From positions 5,813,501 to 5,877,500 of the forward strand of contig OX438754.1 of the NCBI GenBank assembly GCA_949316235.1: a DNA stretch of 64,000 bases. Reading direction: 5' to 3'. This stretch comes from Oegoconia quadripuncta (Eukaryota; Arthropoda; Insecta; Lepidoptera; Autostichidae). The notes under the pieces were generated by a model, which searched no databases, was not told where the DNA came from, and worked only from the letters and a program-made list of their open reading frames with translations. The position numbers and the translations under genes were made by a program. Within the stretch, counting starts at the first letter, position 1; each line of letters begins with the position of its first letter. Positions 44,346-55,917 of the stretch are shown here, piece after piece.

Positions 44346-44904
44346 AAAAAACGATAGGCTTAAATAAACAAAAGTGCGAGATTTAGCAAAAAATATATAA
44401 TATTTCAGTGCTCAGAGCAACAATTAATACGCTCTAAGTATACGAAACTTCGAAATCCTTTATCTAATATAATTTTTATTTTTATACTGCCTAAAACAAT
44501 ATAATGCTTTAGATATTTTGTACCATCCTCCGACTTATCGAATTACTCATAGTTAGAACTCACCTCCAAAAAATCACAGAAGTCCTTGCGTGGGGTTCGT
44601 TTGAATCCCAAACTCACTTTCCAGGCACATCGAAGCAATTGTGGGTCACACATGCAAGTTAATTATAAAGTAATGAGCGTTTTATGAACCTACTAGGCGC
44701 GTAGAGAAGAAATTTACAAAATTCGAGGAATGACACAACTGTGAATGTGCACTGGGGTTCAAATGAACCCCGCGCGAGTAATTTAGCGTTAATCCTTTCG
44801 GTCAAGTCTTCTACTATTTATACGTCTGTACAATAGGAAGGAAGGTGTAAACGAAGTTAGAACAGCTAGATTCCGATTTAGTGGATTGAATGGTCCCGAT
44901 CGCT

Positions 44905-45245
44905 ATTTCATCCTAAATACAGAGACTAATTCGGCATACAATGATGGGAGGCTTGGTTCTGTTAATTCAAATATCCTAGACTAATTCAGCATACATTGCT
45001 GGGAGGCTTGGTTCTGTTAATTCAGATATCCTAGACTAATTCGTCATACATTGCTGGGAGGCTTGGTTCTGTTAATTCAGATATCCTAGACTAATTCGTC
45101 ATACATTGCTGGGAGGCTTGGTTCTGTTAATTCAAATATCCTAGACTAATTCGGCATACATTGCTGGGAGGCTTGGTTCTGTTAATTCAAATATCCTTAC
45201 TTTAATCAGCAATGTATGCCGAATTAATCTCTGCATTTAGGATGG
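44905..45245. repeat. ~54-bp minisatellite inside inverted ends
   Basis: Five units of CTAATTCGGCATACATTGCT..GGAGGCTTGGTTCTGTTAAT (about 44.93-45.20 kb). The array is framed by inverted copies of CATCCTAAATACAGAGACTA..ATTCGGCATAC at 44909 and 45203-45243. The unit begins with the same ATTCGGCATAC that forms the end, so a MITE appears to have expanded internally. Confidence 0.8.
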
Positions 45246-45249
45246 TGTA

Positions 45250-46540
45250 ATAAGCGCTTCCTAACTTCCGATTTCCTAATTAGAGTGTTCCTAATTAATG
45301 ATATTGTAATAAGCGCTTTATGTATGGCCGACCGTCCTTTGCGGTCGACCATATATCGTGCTATCCACCACCAAAAATGTAGCTATCTCTTTGTGTTAGT
45401 ACGCTTTATTGTTGTAGTAGTCTTTGGTCAGAACCATTTAAAATGCACAATATTGCCTAATAGTTTTTTCCATACTATTTATACATAATAGATGATGATA
45501 AGTAAATAAGAATATAATAACGAAAAAGAAAAACAAAATATTTACAATGTTTGCAATGTATTACAAAATTATTATCGGTATGAAAGTACTTTATTTCTTA
45601 TTACACAACGTCAAAAAAATGCACAAGAAAGTAGGTACAACTTGGGCCACACAGAATAAGGGTGCGGCACCGTTGCGTGACCTATTATGCGTGATTGTAC
45701 TCAATGACGTGTTGTAACTTGATGTACATAGAGTCGTTGTGTGAGTGGCAAACAGACTTTTCGAAAAAATAAACATTAAGTGAATCAATTTTTGAATCTG
45801 AAGAACTATTTCTAGACTCTGCACAGATCGCTATTGTCAAGAAAATAAGAAGATGCGAGTGTCAGATCAGTTATGAGAAAGTGGCACGTGCTTTGCCACC
45901 ATATAGCTGCTCCACAGCCGCCAATCGCCGTTACAGTCAGTTGCTGTCCCTATATAGTTCTGTGTGGTCCATCCTTAAATCTAAGAACAAAAAATGGCAG
46001 AAAATCACGTTTGCGTAACAATATGACTTACTATGATTTCTAAACAAGTATTACAAAATATTGTTCTTCCAAGTAAATTAATTAACTCTCGACATAGAAT
46101 ACTGAAAAACTTGAAGGCTGTTGATCCTATTTAAAAACAAATCATTTATACTTACCTATAAGTACAAACAATATTATAAAGGCCCCGTTTCATTTCATAA
46201 AACTTGAATGAAAGTCCACTATAATGTAAATCACAAAAAAATATGGCTTTACAAAATAAACTGTACGTCGGAAAAAAATCTAAATTTTTTATTTTTGTGT
46301 GCAATAAAGAATTTAATAATAATAATAATAATAATGGGCTGATTCTTTGCCGAGAACCCTGCCTTGATTAATTTTACTTAAAATCTTAAATTTATGACGA
46401 CAAATCATAATTATAACACGACTCTTACGGCTCAGAATTGCGAGCGCAGGTTCCGGTGTGAGTTTGCGCTGTTAAAAAAAAATCGTATGTGGAATTCAGA
46501 AAATTTTAAACTATTCATAAAATATATCTCTAACATCATT
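45250..46540. other. Interval without recognisable gene
   Basis: Direct repeat TAATAAGCGCTT at 45.25 and 45.31 kb, and an (AAT)n microsatellite at about 46314-46334. No exon signature. Confidence 0.4.
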
Positions 46541-46785
46541 TGGGTGTAGCGGTTAGAAACTCTTACCACTACACCAAAAGGTCACGGGATCGAATCCCAC
46601 TAGGGGCATATGTTTGTGTGATGAATACGGACATGTGTACCCAAGTTATGGATGTTTTCATTTATAATAAGTATAAGTACTTATTTATCAATCAACCATC
46701 TGGTATCCACAACACAAGCATATAGTTGCTTAAAGTGGAACTAGATGGCATTATGTGCATGTCCAAAGATATTTATTTATTTATT
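46541..46785 (+). repeat. Family B SINE
   Basis: Head TGGGTGTAGCGGTTAG, B box GGGATCGAATCCCAC, body CATCTGGTATCCACAACACA, with a TATTTATTTATTTATTA tail. Confidence 0.85.
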
Positions 46786-47865
46786 ATTTATCTTAAATCA
46801 CAAAAACAATATTTAGGTGAAAGGTCAAACTGAAATACCATTCGATGTAGTAATATACTCAGGAAACCATTTTACTTTAGAGGTATGCTTGTAAACTGAA
46901 GAGAGAGCTATGGTACAGATAGGCATGCCCTTTAATAACACGCTACGTAGTATGCTTATGAGCATGCTCTTGAAATGATACATTTGCTAGCAATAAACAT
47001 ACTAGTTTTAAGCATACTCCTGTATGAGCATGCTTTTATGCAAACAATCCGTACACTTGCTATTTCGTACGCGAACAAACATGGAAGTGACGCGACTGAA
47101 CTGAATAAAATCATATTTTGCTTGCAATGCAATACATTCAAAAAGTTCTGTCATCAACGAAGAAAAAGAGAAGAAAAAATAAGAAATTTGGATCCGTGAT
47201 CGGATCACCACAGCGAGACATTTTTGGCGCGAAGACGTGCAAGCACGAACAAGTGATGACATTAGCATGCTCATAACCAAACCTGTTTAGGCATCCCTCC
47301 TCGACCGCCTCATAAATGGAACGTCGAACGATTTGTAAGCATGTTCATGTAAGCATGTGCGATACTAGCAATGGTTTCGACAGAAGCAATAGCAATTGCT
47401 CAATAATAGCATGCTTATGTTCTATCTTACTAGCATGTCTATTGGTACCTTTATGTTTTTCGGCGTATCTTATCTATGTATGTCCGATTCTTTATTTCCT
47501 CGTACCGAGTGGATTCGTCATAACAGTCCATATGATAAGGGATAAGTTACGTATAGTAAAAAAGTAAACCACAGCGGCAAGAATTCAAGTGTGTCAAAAC
47601 AAAAAAAAAAATTTTAGGACAACAATATTGGTAGGTATCATCGTATACATGTAAAACATACTAAGTAGCAGAGTTTGGAGACCTTCTAAATCACACAGGC
47701 GTACCCAACTTTTTAGTTGGCTCTTTACGCAGTCGGGGATTAAAAGTTTTAATTGAGTTTTAAGTATTTATCGCACCGAATAACTTAATTTATGTTTTGA
47801 GCATAATAACATTATAATCCTTAATACTTTTTCTCATACTGAAATCTGCGTCGTGTAATTCCGAG
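46786..47865. repeat. Region rich in AGCATGC / TAAGCATGT motifs
   Basis: Between 46.94 and 47.44 kb the motif AGCATGCT and relatives (AAGCATACT, AAGCATGTT) recur more than ten times in both directions. This fits a foldback-type repeat. Three overlapping short frames lie at 46956-47280, none with a domain. Confidence 0.4.
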
Positions 47866-47867
47866 CC

Positions 47868-48028
47868 TTAATGATTGTGTTCGTCGTTGCAGTTGATGAT
47901 GACGTCGTTGCGAGTAGTGATGCTAGCTCCGCAGCCAGAGGCCCTCATGCGGCAAACAAAACGCTTCTTCGATCCTTTGCTAGTGTCCAATAGAAACTGA
48001 TACTCGCCAATTTGGATCAATGGCTTAG
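47868..48028 (-). CDS. mod(mdg4): mod(mdg4)-type last exon, N-shortened FLYWCH finger (exon 18)
   Basis: Acceptor tattgattatttcttAG, phase-1 start, then only 52 residues. It opens directly at KPLIQIGEYQF, so the usual eight to ten residues before Lys-Pro (such as TTSRRG) are absent. Finger: KKRFVC (Phe23 instead of Trp, C25), SGCGAS (C32, Gly instead of Arg/Lys), DEHNH (H50, H52), then TAA. It is the shortest intact-looking exon. It may be a working variant or the first stage of decay; the frame and all four ligands are still intact. Confidence 0.78.
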
Positions 48029-48039
48029 CTAAGAAATAA

Positions 48040-48585
48040 TCAATAACATAAAGATTACACAGTTTTCTCTGAGATAGAATAAAAAAATATCTAACATAAG
48101 TTCTGATTCAACTTAACAAAAAAAAGAAAAAAATATTGTCATTTTTAATGACTGGTTCAATGGGGTATTAGGTAACTGAAGCAGAAGGTCGTAGTAACTT
48201 ACAATATAATGAAAATATCACATCCTGCAAAAAAGCCTTGTCTATAGTCTGCAAATATTTTGTTAAATGATTCGCCGGCGGCGCTCAAAGGCCTTAAAAC
48301 TTTCATTTACTTCCGCTTCACTTAACTAATAATAATATAACTTTCAATATTAAATAAGACATTTATTCACCACAAAGTCAATTTGACATCGAAAATGAGT
48401 GATACACCACGAAACGTGTAACGAATTTTGTAGCTTAACATAGAATGTAATGAAGATGTATTTTTAGTCTCCCAACGCAAATAAATTGCTACCACCAAAG
48501 AATGGCAAATTTTTCAAAAACCTTTTATTTTCTTAATTTATATATTACAATATTTGCACCCTACAGCAGGGTGTGCAGACGTAAG
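48040..48585. other. Interval without recognisable gene
   Basis: AT-rich spacer, no exon or transposon end identified. Confidence 0.4.
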
Positions 48586-48587
48586 AA

Positions 48588-49035
48588 TACACGGTGAATT
48601 TGAATTCGAATGACTCCCCTTAACTGGTGACGTCACTCTTGATTACTAACAACGTTCCCCAAGAAACCATCAGAACTGTTTTTTTTTTATATATATATTA
48701 GAGAGCGGCTAACGAGCATGTTAGAAGTAAAATCTCGACAATCTGATTTAAACGTCTTTATTGTACAAAATTAACTCGATACAATCTATCGCGGGGAAGT
48801 ACCGATCCAGACTACTCGACAAAGAGCCCGTGACAAGACGTGCGTGCATCTTCTATTTTCATTCATTTCATTCAATTATCTATATAAAGTAAATCACTCT
48901 GAAATCACCTTTAATATGGAAGTCCACCAATTTTTGGCTGATTTCGGCTATGGTTCCTAGTGAAGAGTTGTTCGTAATCAGTAATGGAGTCCTCAGAAAA
49001 CAGAAATTACGCTAATTAAATTTCACCATGTAGAA
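48588..49035. mobile_element. CAGGGTGAATTTG-type MITE with nested insertion, copy 3
   Basis: Outer ends ACACGGTGAATTTGAATTCG and, inverted, TACATGGTGAAATTTAATTA. Its body is interrupted at about 48670-48890 by a foreign segment that starts with T-run and ATATATATTAGAGAGCGG and contains CGACAATCTGATTTAAACG. It ends 30 bp from the stop of the next exon. Confidence 0.7.
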
Positions 49036-49064
49036 TCATTAAGTACAAAGCTGTGTCTACTTCA

Positions 49065-49267
49065 CTAATGATTATGTACTTCAGAACGAATTACTACATT
49101 ATCCTCAATTGTCGCCAAGTAGGCTTTACAACCCCATTTCATTCTGGTGCAAGGCCAACGTTTCTTTAATGATTCCTTCCGACCATTTCTTTTTTGACAA
49201 TAGTACATACGTTTACCAATCTTGATCATCAAATTACCAAATTTCGACATCACGAAAACAGGAACAT
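49065..49267 (-). CDS. mod(mdg4): mod(mdg4)-type last exon, FLYWCH finger (exon 19)
   Basis: Acceptor atatcttctgtttccAG, then 66 residues. Finger: SKFGNLMIKIGKRMYYCQ, KKRWPC (W37, C39), KWGCKAY (C46), EVHNH (H64, H66), then TAG. Asn-Leu replaces Lys-Pro, and the strand after the Gly reads KRMYY rather than YRY. It begins the KKRW-C subgroup, found only at the transcript-proximal end (49-59 kb). A longer basic loop (KRNGRKESLKKR) precedes the Trp. Confidence 0.87.
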
Positions 49268-49379
49268 CTGGAAACAGAAGATATAACTAATGAACAGAAA
49301 CAGGCTTCGTCTCACTGACGAAGGCGCGGGGCGGGATGCAGCGTGTGACGACGTTAAATCACGTCCATAGTTTAATGGA

Positions 49380-49620
49380 CGGCAGGACGACCGTAAAAAT
49401 ACCCTACTATCGAGTACAAGACATGTACGCCGCTGGGAATCGAACCCATGACCTTCGTGTTAACTTATGTTTACATTAAGCCACGAAGACGGTTATTACA
49501 CATCTACATGTGTTGTATTCATCAAACATAATTTCAGAATTGTCCGAAACGAGATTCAAACCCGGGACTTTGCGTAGCAGTGGATATTAAACAGGGCAAC
49601 CACGGAGATAAATAAAAACC
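49380..49620 (-). repeat. Two tRNA-like SINE heads
   Basis: 49.38-49.50 kb: minus copy related to family C (CTTCGTGGCTTAATGTAAAC, GGGTTCGATTCCCAGCGGCG). 49.54-49.61 kb: a second minus tRNA-like stretch (CTCCGTGGTTGCCCTG..CCCGGGTTTGAATCTCG). Neither fits a complete tRNA gene. Confidence 0.55.
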
Positions 49621-49899
49621 TGAAAATTGGAAATAGGTATAATAGGTATATAAAAAATCCTACCAGATACATGATTATTCACTACTTTAATGATTATGCG
49701 CACAACATTTAAAAACTGATCTAATGAGTATGTACGAGTAGTTACATATAATAATCTATTTGAATGTAATACGTAGGGTGATATCCTTTATCCATTAACT
49801 TTATTGTACACAAAGGAACATCAATAAATGGAGAGGCACTAAGCGCTTTCTTCATCATTTATAATGCGGACTGCTAAGGTATGGAACTCACTGCCCGCG

Positions 49900-50040
49900 T
49901 CGGTTTTTCCCGACACTTACAACCTTGGGATCTTCAAGTCTAGAGTGAATAGGCATTTACTGGGTGCGCGTGATACATCTTCGGCTACATCGTCACTTTC
50001 CATCAGGTGAGATTGTAGTCAAACGCGAAACCAGTTTTTA
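49900..50040 (+). mobile_element. CR1-like LINE 3' end
   Basis: ACAACCTTGGGATCTTCAAG through CATCAGGTGAGATTGTAGTC, then an A-rich end. The third plus-strand copy in the window. Confidence 0.6.
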
Positions 50041-50139
50041 ATAAATAAAAAAAAGGCAATTCACACAAGCTTAATTGAAGTTGTCAATAAGAATATTAGT
50101 AATTAGTGAAGATTTGTTATATCTTTAAAATTGTGTTGA

Positions 50140-50320
50140 TTATTTGTCATGGTTATGCTCATTGAACTGACGATGGTGTTGTCAACTATAATAGCAGAGG
50201 CTCTAAAGCCATTTGAAGACTTAATACAGCCCCATCCGTCTCTGCCCACAACGCCGTCTTCTAATTTCTTGGCTTTTTAAATCTTGTTGTCGTGCTTTGG
50301 TAGAGTAAAATGTGGTGTAT
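50140..50320 (-). pseudogene. mod(mdg4): Dead FLYWCH exon, tandem sister of the 51.3 kb exon
   Basis: It clearly aligns with the intact exon at 51.3 kb: TPHFTL, GCIKSSNGFRAS, and codons for the NEHNHD end. Four independent lesions are visible. The acceptor has changed from ctAG to ctGG (sister: gtctAG before ATACACCACA). A TAA stop follows within 14 codons (after KHDNKI). The second zinc Cys is Phe (GFRAS). A shift of frame separates the middle from the histidine end, and about 20 residues are shortened. It can no longer be spliced or fold as a finger. Confidence 0.88.
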
Positions 50321-50324
50321 CCAG

Positions 50325-51270
50325 ATAACAAAGATTACGTTTGATTAGCTTAACTCAAATAGGAAAATCTGATATTCAAACTGTCTTATTTATCACAAGT
50401 CTAGTACCGAAAACTGTCAGGAAATTTCCCTAAAAAGTAAAATATCTGCTTGACAGTTTTCAACCCCATTTAAACAGAACAGGGATTCAAAACGTCAAAG
50501 ATTTTTAATTTTGTCAGGGGTATTAAACTGCCAAACAGGTTTTGCAGACTTTCACGAGGAGACATTTCCTGGAAACTTTCTGAAAACCAGAATATTATAG
50601 GGATTAAATATGTTGTTAATTTGTTCGCAAAGACTTGATATTTACCAAGTTTCAGACAAATTTTCTATACTCCAGGAGTTTTTTTTGAATATTTCGACAG
50701 CTTTCAACAATACACAAGACTCAAGTAGCCGAAACATAATAATGCTATTATTACTGCTGCTTGTTTTATATTATGCGAAAATTGTGCATTTGTATTGATT
50801 TCTGAATTTGCAATTAATCAGCATCGCGTGGTGTTCTCCTTAGTGTTATCAGAGCCTCGTTTTATGAGAAATATTCCTAGAATTTTCCTGTGCTTAAAAC
50901 TAGAAAAATCTGTAGCCTCAACATTAGCATTAACCATTCAAATATTCAAAAATTCCAACATTACCGTTGTCCTAGAATGTTATTAATTTATGATTAATCC
51001 CCACTTTAACACTTGTGCTCATTCCGACATCTATTGACTGCTGAGTACCATTTGAATATAATCTGTAGAGTAATTCTATTTATCCATTTAGATGAAAAAG
51101 TAAAGAAAAAAAAAGAAAAATCCCTTTATTGCATTCAAAGAACATAAATATAAAGAGAGAGGCTTAGTCGAACTTGTCATAGGGATGTTACAAGAAGTTG
51201 ATTAGTGAAAATCTTTAAACATTAAAACAGTATCATTCTCTAGCAATATATTACTTATTTTGCTTAATCG
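50325..51270. other. Interval without recognisable gene
   Basis: 50.36-50.60 kb contains repeated TCAGGAAATTTCC / TTTCCTGGAAACTTTC-like pieces. Short plus frames at 50610-50986 have no domain. Confidence 0.4.
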
Positions 51271-51274
51271 CACG

Positions 51275-51489
51275 TCAGTGGTTATGCTCATTGAGACATC
51301 TGACCACGACGTCATTAATCGTAAGGACATGGGCTTTGCAGCCACCTGAAGACTTGATGCAGACCCATCTGTCTTTACGCACGATACCGTCACTTTTTTG
51401 GCCACCTCTTGGTTTTTGGAAACTGAATTTATTATTGCCAATTTTAATCATCCTGTTACCGAACCTTGATATGGTAAATTGTGGTGTAT
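51275..51489 (-). CDS. mod(mdg4): mod(mdg4)-type last exon, FLYWCH finger with long loop (exon 20)
   Basis: Acceptor gaatatttttgtctAG, then 70 residues, the longest FLYWCH exon in the window. Finger: SRFGNRMIKIGNNKFSFQ, DRWVC (W41, C43), SGGCKAH (C50), NEHNH (H68, H70), then TGA. The loop before the Trp is expanded by about eight residues (PRGGQKSDGIVRK). It is the living sister of the dead exon at 50.1 kb. Confidence 0.89.
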
Positions 51490-51494
51490 CTAGA

Positions 51495-52520
51495 CAAAAA
51501 TATTCCATGATTAGGTGGACACATCATGGAAATATGAACATCTGATAATCAACCTAGTTAATCACAAACAGAATATTAAGACATTAAGAAATTATAATTA
51601 AAAAAAACTGCCTGGAAACAGAGAGAAAGGATTGAAATAATCAAACATTTTTAATTTTGGTAAAGTAAAAAAATTAAGAACTGCACTCAGGAATATAATA
51701 ACAGAATCTTTACATCGTATATAATTAGGTACATGGACTATTTGTTGTGTATCAATTACCAATCTTCTTATCAATCAGAAACCTTGAATTGTGACTCACA
51801 ATATAAATATAAACCCAAAAGCCCGGCTTGCCATACTAAATACTGGATCTGGACTTACTATTTAAACGGAATAGGAAATATTTAATTGAAATATTCGCAC
51901 TTGTCAAACTGAACCGTCGCGTCGTCCGTGGTTACCCATCTAATTTCACTAGCTGTGTAAAAATGACAAAAACATTGTCGGTCTTGCCCTATTTTGAAAG
52001 CCTACGCACGCCCTGATTGTGAGCTCTTTAACTTTGGAAACACTGTCATTTGAGAAGTTTCAATTAGCAAGCAAAATACAACAGAATTCAAACAAATAAA
52101 AGATTTATCTATCTACTCATATTTGAAGTTTCCTGATTGGTAACGCCTAGTAGACATAAGAAATATGTATACTTATCATGGTAATTTCGGTGTTTCTTTT
52201 TGAGAAAAATCCGTGTCGCCAGGAAATTCCAGGACGCTCTTCTTCTTCTTAGCGAGTCGATGGCAAAAACATCAAATTCTTAAGGACCAGAATGTGGCCA
52301 CGCGTACAAATTGTTTGTGGCATAGTAGAGGTCTTGTAGGGCGCCCTTAAATCCGGACAAATGTCAATTCTACTCCGCGGCTATCCATCCAGCTTCTAAG
52401 TCCAAAGTGCAGATTGATAACGACCAAAAACAGTTACTGTGCTTTGAATCTCGTGAAAAAGAAAAAGAAATAAAGAAGCTATTGATAGATTTTTTTGAAA
52501 ATTGTTACAGGAGTTCTAAA
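51495..52520. other. Interval without recognisable gene
   Basis: No exon; AT-rich spacer with short retroelement-like stretches. Confidence 0.4.
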
Positions 52521-52526
52521 TATATA

Positions 52527-52954
52527 TTGGGACTTTACCTATGAAATTGGAGTTTTTTTTCTTCGTTAATCATATATACCAATTCCTGCGATTTTCAAAG
52601 CTATATTCAAATTTGTTTTTTATTTGGAAAATTGAATGTTATTACAAGGTTTTACATGAAATATTTTTTAATTTCTGGGCTAAATCACATAAAAAAAAAA
52701 AATTTAACAGAGTTAGTTAGATTTTCACGTGCTTCCCATAATCACTTCTTAGATTCGCTGAAACTTTTATAAAGCGGTTACTTTTAAAAAATAACGCTGC
52801 CTATACTTAACTTAATGTTATATAATAATACACACAAAGTTTAGCTAAATTTGGATTTGCCGTTCCCAAAAAAAAATCAAAAATGTTTGTATGGAGAAAA
52901 CAGTCTTAATGAAATTCTTCATACAAAACGCCAATTTCCTAGATAAGGACCTAA
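52527..52954. mobile_element. Mariner-like MITE, copy 5
   Basis: Ends TTGGGACTTTACC and GATAAGGACCTAA with TA on both sides (52525-52526, 52955-52956). The most diverged copy. Confidence 0.85.
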
Positions 52955-53054
52955 TATATATATTTGCTTGCATTGTCACATTCTGGTCCGAAAGAATTTG
53001 ATATTTTCGCTCTATACTCACTAAGAAGACGCTTATGACTGTCTAGGTCAGATA

Positions 53055-53260
53055 CTAATGATTGTGTACGTTGTAACATTTTACAAATTCATCTTCAAAC
53101 GTTATAATAAAGGCTCGACAGCCATTCCAGCAATGTGTGCACACCCATCTCTTTTTCAGGACAGGTTCCACTTGCCTTTTCCTTTTAAGGTAACTGAAGC
53201 GATAACGACCTACTTTAATCATCGGGTTCCCCTGAGAAGAAGACACGTATACCGGAACAT
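53055..53260 (-). CDS. mod(mdg4): mod(mdg4)-type last exon, FLYWCH finger (exon 21)
   Basis: Acceptor tttgttgcgcttttAG, then 67 residues. Finger: SQGNPMIKVGRYRFSYLK, LKKRWVC (W38, C40), WNGCRAF (C47), NVHNH (H65, H67), then TAG. It matches the exon at 53.7 kb at about 64% of positions over the whole length without gaps, including the VEP-LK loop, and lies only 420 bp from it. Clearly a tandem duplicate. Confidence 0.9.
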
Positions 53261-53678
53261 CTAAAAGCGCAACAAATAATTAAAAATACTTATTTTTAAA
53301 ATATTTTTTACTTTTAACTTTGTAGGCGTTATTAACATGTATCACCATGCGAAATTTCAGCCAGACAGACAGACCGACAGGTATAAATGGTGAAACCTAA
53401 GGGTTTAACTGGGGAAGCCTAAATAGTGGTTCTTTGTGTAAAATAAGGACGCACGTCGAAAATATTTCATTGTAGAAATAAGCAGAACCTGTTGTGTCGT
53501 CTCTATTATGTTGTATCTGTATGTCTTTTTTTCTTGTGTGCAATAAATGATAAATAAAATAAATAAATAAATAAATGAAAATATGTTTTTAAAGGAAGTA
53601 GTTAATAAATAAATTTTAAAAATAATAAAATAATAGCTTTATTTGACATATTTCGAAATAAGATTTTTCTGACCAATA

Positions 53679-53884
53679 TTAATGATTATGTACATTGTTA
53701 TATCTTATGAATTGGCCATTTAGTGTTGTAATAGACGCTCGACAGCCGTTCGAGCAGTATGTGCACACCCATCGCTGTTTCAGTGCAGGTTCCACTTGCC
53801 CTTTCCTTCTGTGGCAACTAAAACGATAGCTACCGATTTGAATCATCGGGTTACCCTGAGCAGAACACACGTATGCCGGAACAT
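53679..53884 (-). CDS. mod(mdg4): mod(mdg4)-type last exon, FLYWCH finger (exon 22)
   Basis: Acceptor acgtatttgttgtAG, then 67 residues. Finger: AQGNPMIQIGSYRFSCHR, LKQRWVC (W38, C40), SNGCRAS (C47), NVHNH (H65, H67), then TAA. Sister of exon 21, with a more basic HRRKG loop and two extra Cys (6 and 23). This is the most compact pair of exons in the array. Confidence 0.9.
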
Positions 53885-54006
53885 CTACAACAAATACGTC
53901 ATTATAAACATTACTCTCCTTTCTTGTTTTACTCTCGTTTTTTAATACTTTATTTTATAACTTTGTAGGCGTTATAAACATGTAATTCAGCTTTAAATTT
54001 CTAGTG

Positions 54007-54262
54007 TTTGGTGTAGTGGTTAGAAACTCTGCTGCTATACCAAAAGGTCGCGGGTCCGATTCCCGCTAGGGACATATGTTTGTATGATGAATACAGACAT
54101 GTGTTCCCGAGTTATGGATGTTTTTCATTTATTATATGTATTTATTTACAAAAAAAAATGTATTTGTGTATTTTATCAACCATCTGGTATCCATAATACA
54201 AGCCTAGTTGCTTCGTGTGGAACTAGATGGCGCTGTGTGTATGTGCAAAGATATTTATTATT
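54007..54262 (+). repeat. Family B SINE
   Basis: Head GGTGTAGTGGTTAGAAACTC, B box CGGGTCCGATTCCCGC, body CATCTGGTATCCATAATACA, with a TATTTATTATTATTT tail. Confidence 0.85.
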
Positions 54263-54269
54263 ATTTACC

Positions 54270-55205
54270 GATTAAAACAACTGTGACACAAATAGAGTGA
54301 CACACCGACACGGCGAAACTATAACGCTTCCTCGACGAAGCAATAGACAACACATCCAAAGAGTTCATTGGAATCACGATTTGTCGGTAGTTAAAGGAGA
54401 GTGTTACTAATATTTTACGTTCAAAAACAAAATTGCAAATCATTTTTACCACACTTCATATGAAGTTTTGCACTTCGTAATGTACCAAAAATATTATAAC
54501 ATTTATGTCGTCAAAACCTATGAATATTATAAGTGTAGGTATTAGTATTTCTCCGTTTCGTCTTGGTTAAAAAAAATTGTTTAAATGTATAAAAAGTTAA
54601 AATTTAATTGCGCTAATTGAATCGACTATTAAAATAACTTTGCGAGACGACATAACATAATTATAATAAAAGGCATTTTTTCACCACATAAGACATCAGA
54701 AATGCTAATTTTCAAATCCTTCCAAAAGAGTAGTTGCTGACACTAAAGAATAGGTAGCCAATAATAAAAATAAAAAGAAAGTTATATAAAGAGAGTGTGA
54801 AAGTAATTTGCAGACATAATGTTAACCAAACCAAATAATTCTTTTAGTCCAAATCGTGGTAAAACCGTTACTGAAGCGGTGAATACAAATTCCTTAAAAT
54901 GGCCACAACAAGGAGACACTAGGTAAGTCATTACCTTATAGTAATATTATAAAGTAAAACGTAGAGAATCGGGCTGTGTTTAGAAATACATTAGTCAAAT
55001 TCAAAATGATTTATTATCGGTAAAAGATCAGTTTTTTTACAAATGAGTAGTTGAGGTCTTCTAGTAAGTATAGCAATACCTGTGTCAGAAGATCTCACTC
55101 TTCCGTAGCTATGTTATTAATTTACCGGAAATTAAAATCATTTTAGTCGTAAACTTGGAAATAATAAAAGAGAATTCTTGTATGTTGACTGTTAAATTAG
55201 TTCGC
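54270..55205. other. Interval without recognisable gene
   Basis: AT-rich spacer. The stretch at 54820-54930 (ATGTTAACCAAACCAAATAA.. GACACTAGGTAAGT) reads open on plus for about 30 codons and ends at a donor-like GTAAGT, but nothing supports it as a gene. Confidence 0.35.
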
Positions 55206-55212
55206 TACAATA

Positions 55213-55409
55213 TTAATGACTATGTTCATGAGTATATTTAATGATAACGTCATCAATGGTTATGATGGTGGCTCTACAGCCCCGTGACCAACTGCTGCAA
55301 ACCCAGCGCTTCTTGCAAGCATTGCTGGTATGCGCGTGCAAACTGAAGTTGTATCGACCGCATTTTAACATCCTGTTCCCTCGGTGCGACGTTATAAAAT
55401 GAGCCTGAC
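55213..55409 (-). CDS. mod(mdg4): mod(mdg4)-type last exon, FLYWCH finger (exon 23)
   Basis: Acceptor ctttaattttatcAG, then 64 residues. Finger: HRGNRMLKCGRYNFSLH, KKRWVC (W35, C37), SRGCRAT (C44), HEHSH (H62, H64), then TAA. Asn-Arg replaces the Lys-Pro of other subgroups, and YNF replaces YRY/YRF. An extra Cys (31) precedes KKRW. Confidence 0.89.
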
Positions 55410-55917
55410 CTGATAAAATTAAAGTCGTTTATTCACGTCGTTTGTTAAAAAACTAAGATAAGTTAGTCTTACCCTTGATGTTTCGGGTGAAATTGTTATT
55501 GCTCGTACCTACCTACTTGTTTGTAAATTAAAAATGATTCATTCTACTTTATATAAGTGTACTGTGACAGCAGATAGGTATGCGATCACGTTCGTATTTC
55601 TGTAGACATTCTCAGTCACAAAGTCCAAATTCACTCTTTTAGGCAATCAATTAATATGAAAATCAAAACAAAAATATGACCACAGTCAAAAAAAAATAGT
55701 TTGCTGTTGCTTATCAAGAAATTGAGTGAATTTCAAATATCGAACGAGTAACTTGAAATCACAAAGTCCGCATATTCACTTGTTTCATGTAACCGTCTTC
55801 AGACGTAATACTGTGTTCAGTTAACTGAATTTCAAACTCCGACAGAAAACCGACTTCAAACTTTCACACTGTCCGCTCAAAATCGCAAAATTGGGACTTC
55901 AGCATGGATTGCATGAC

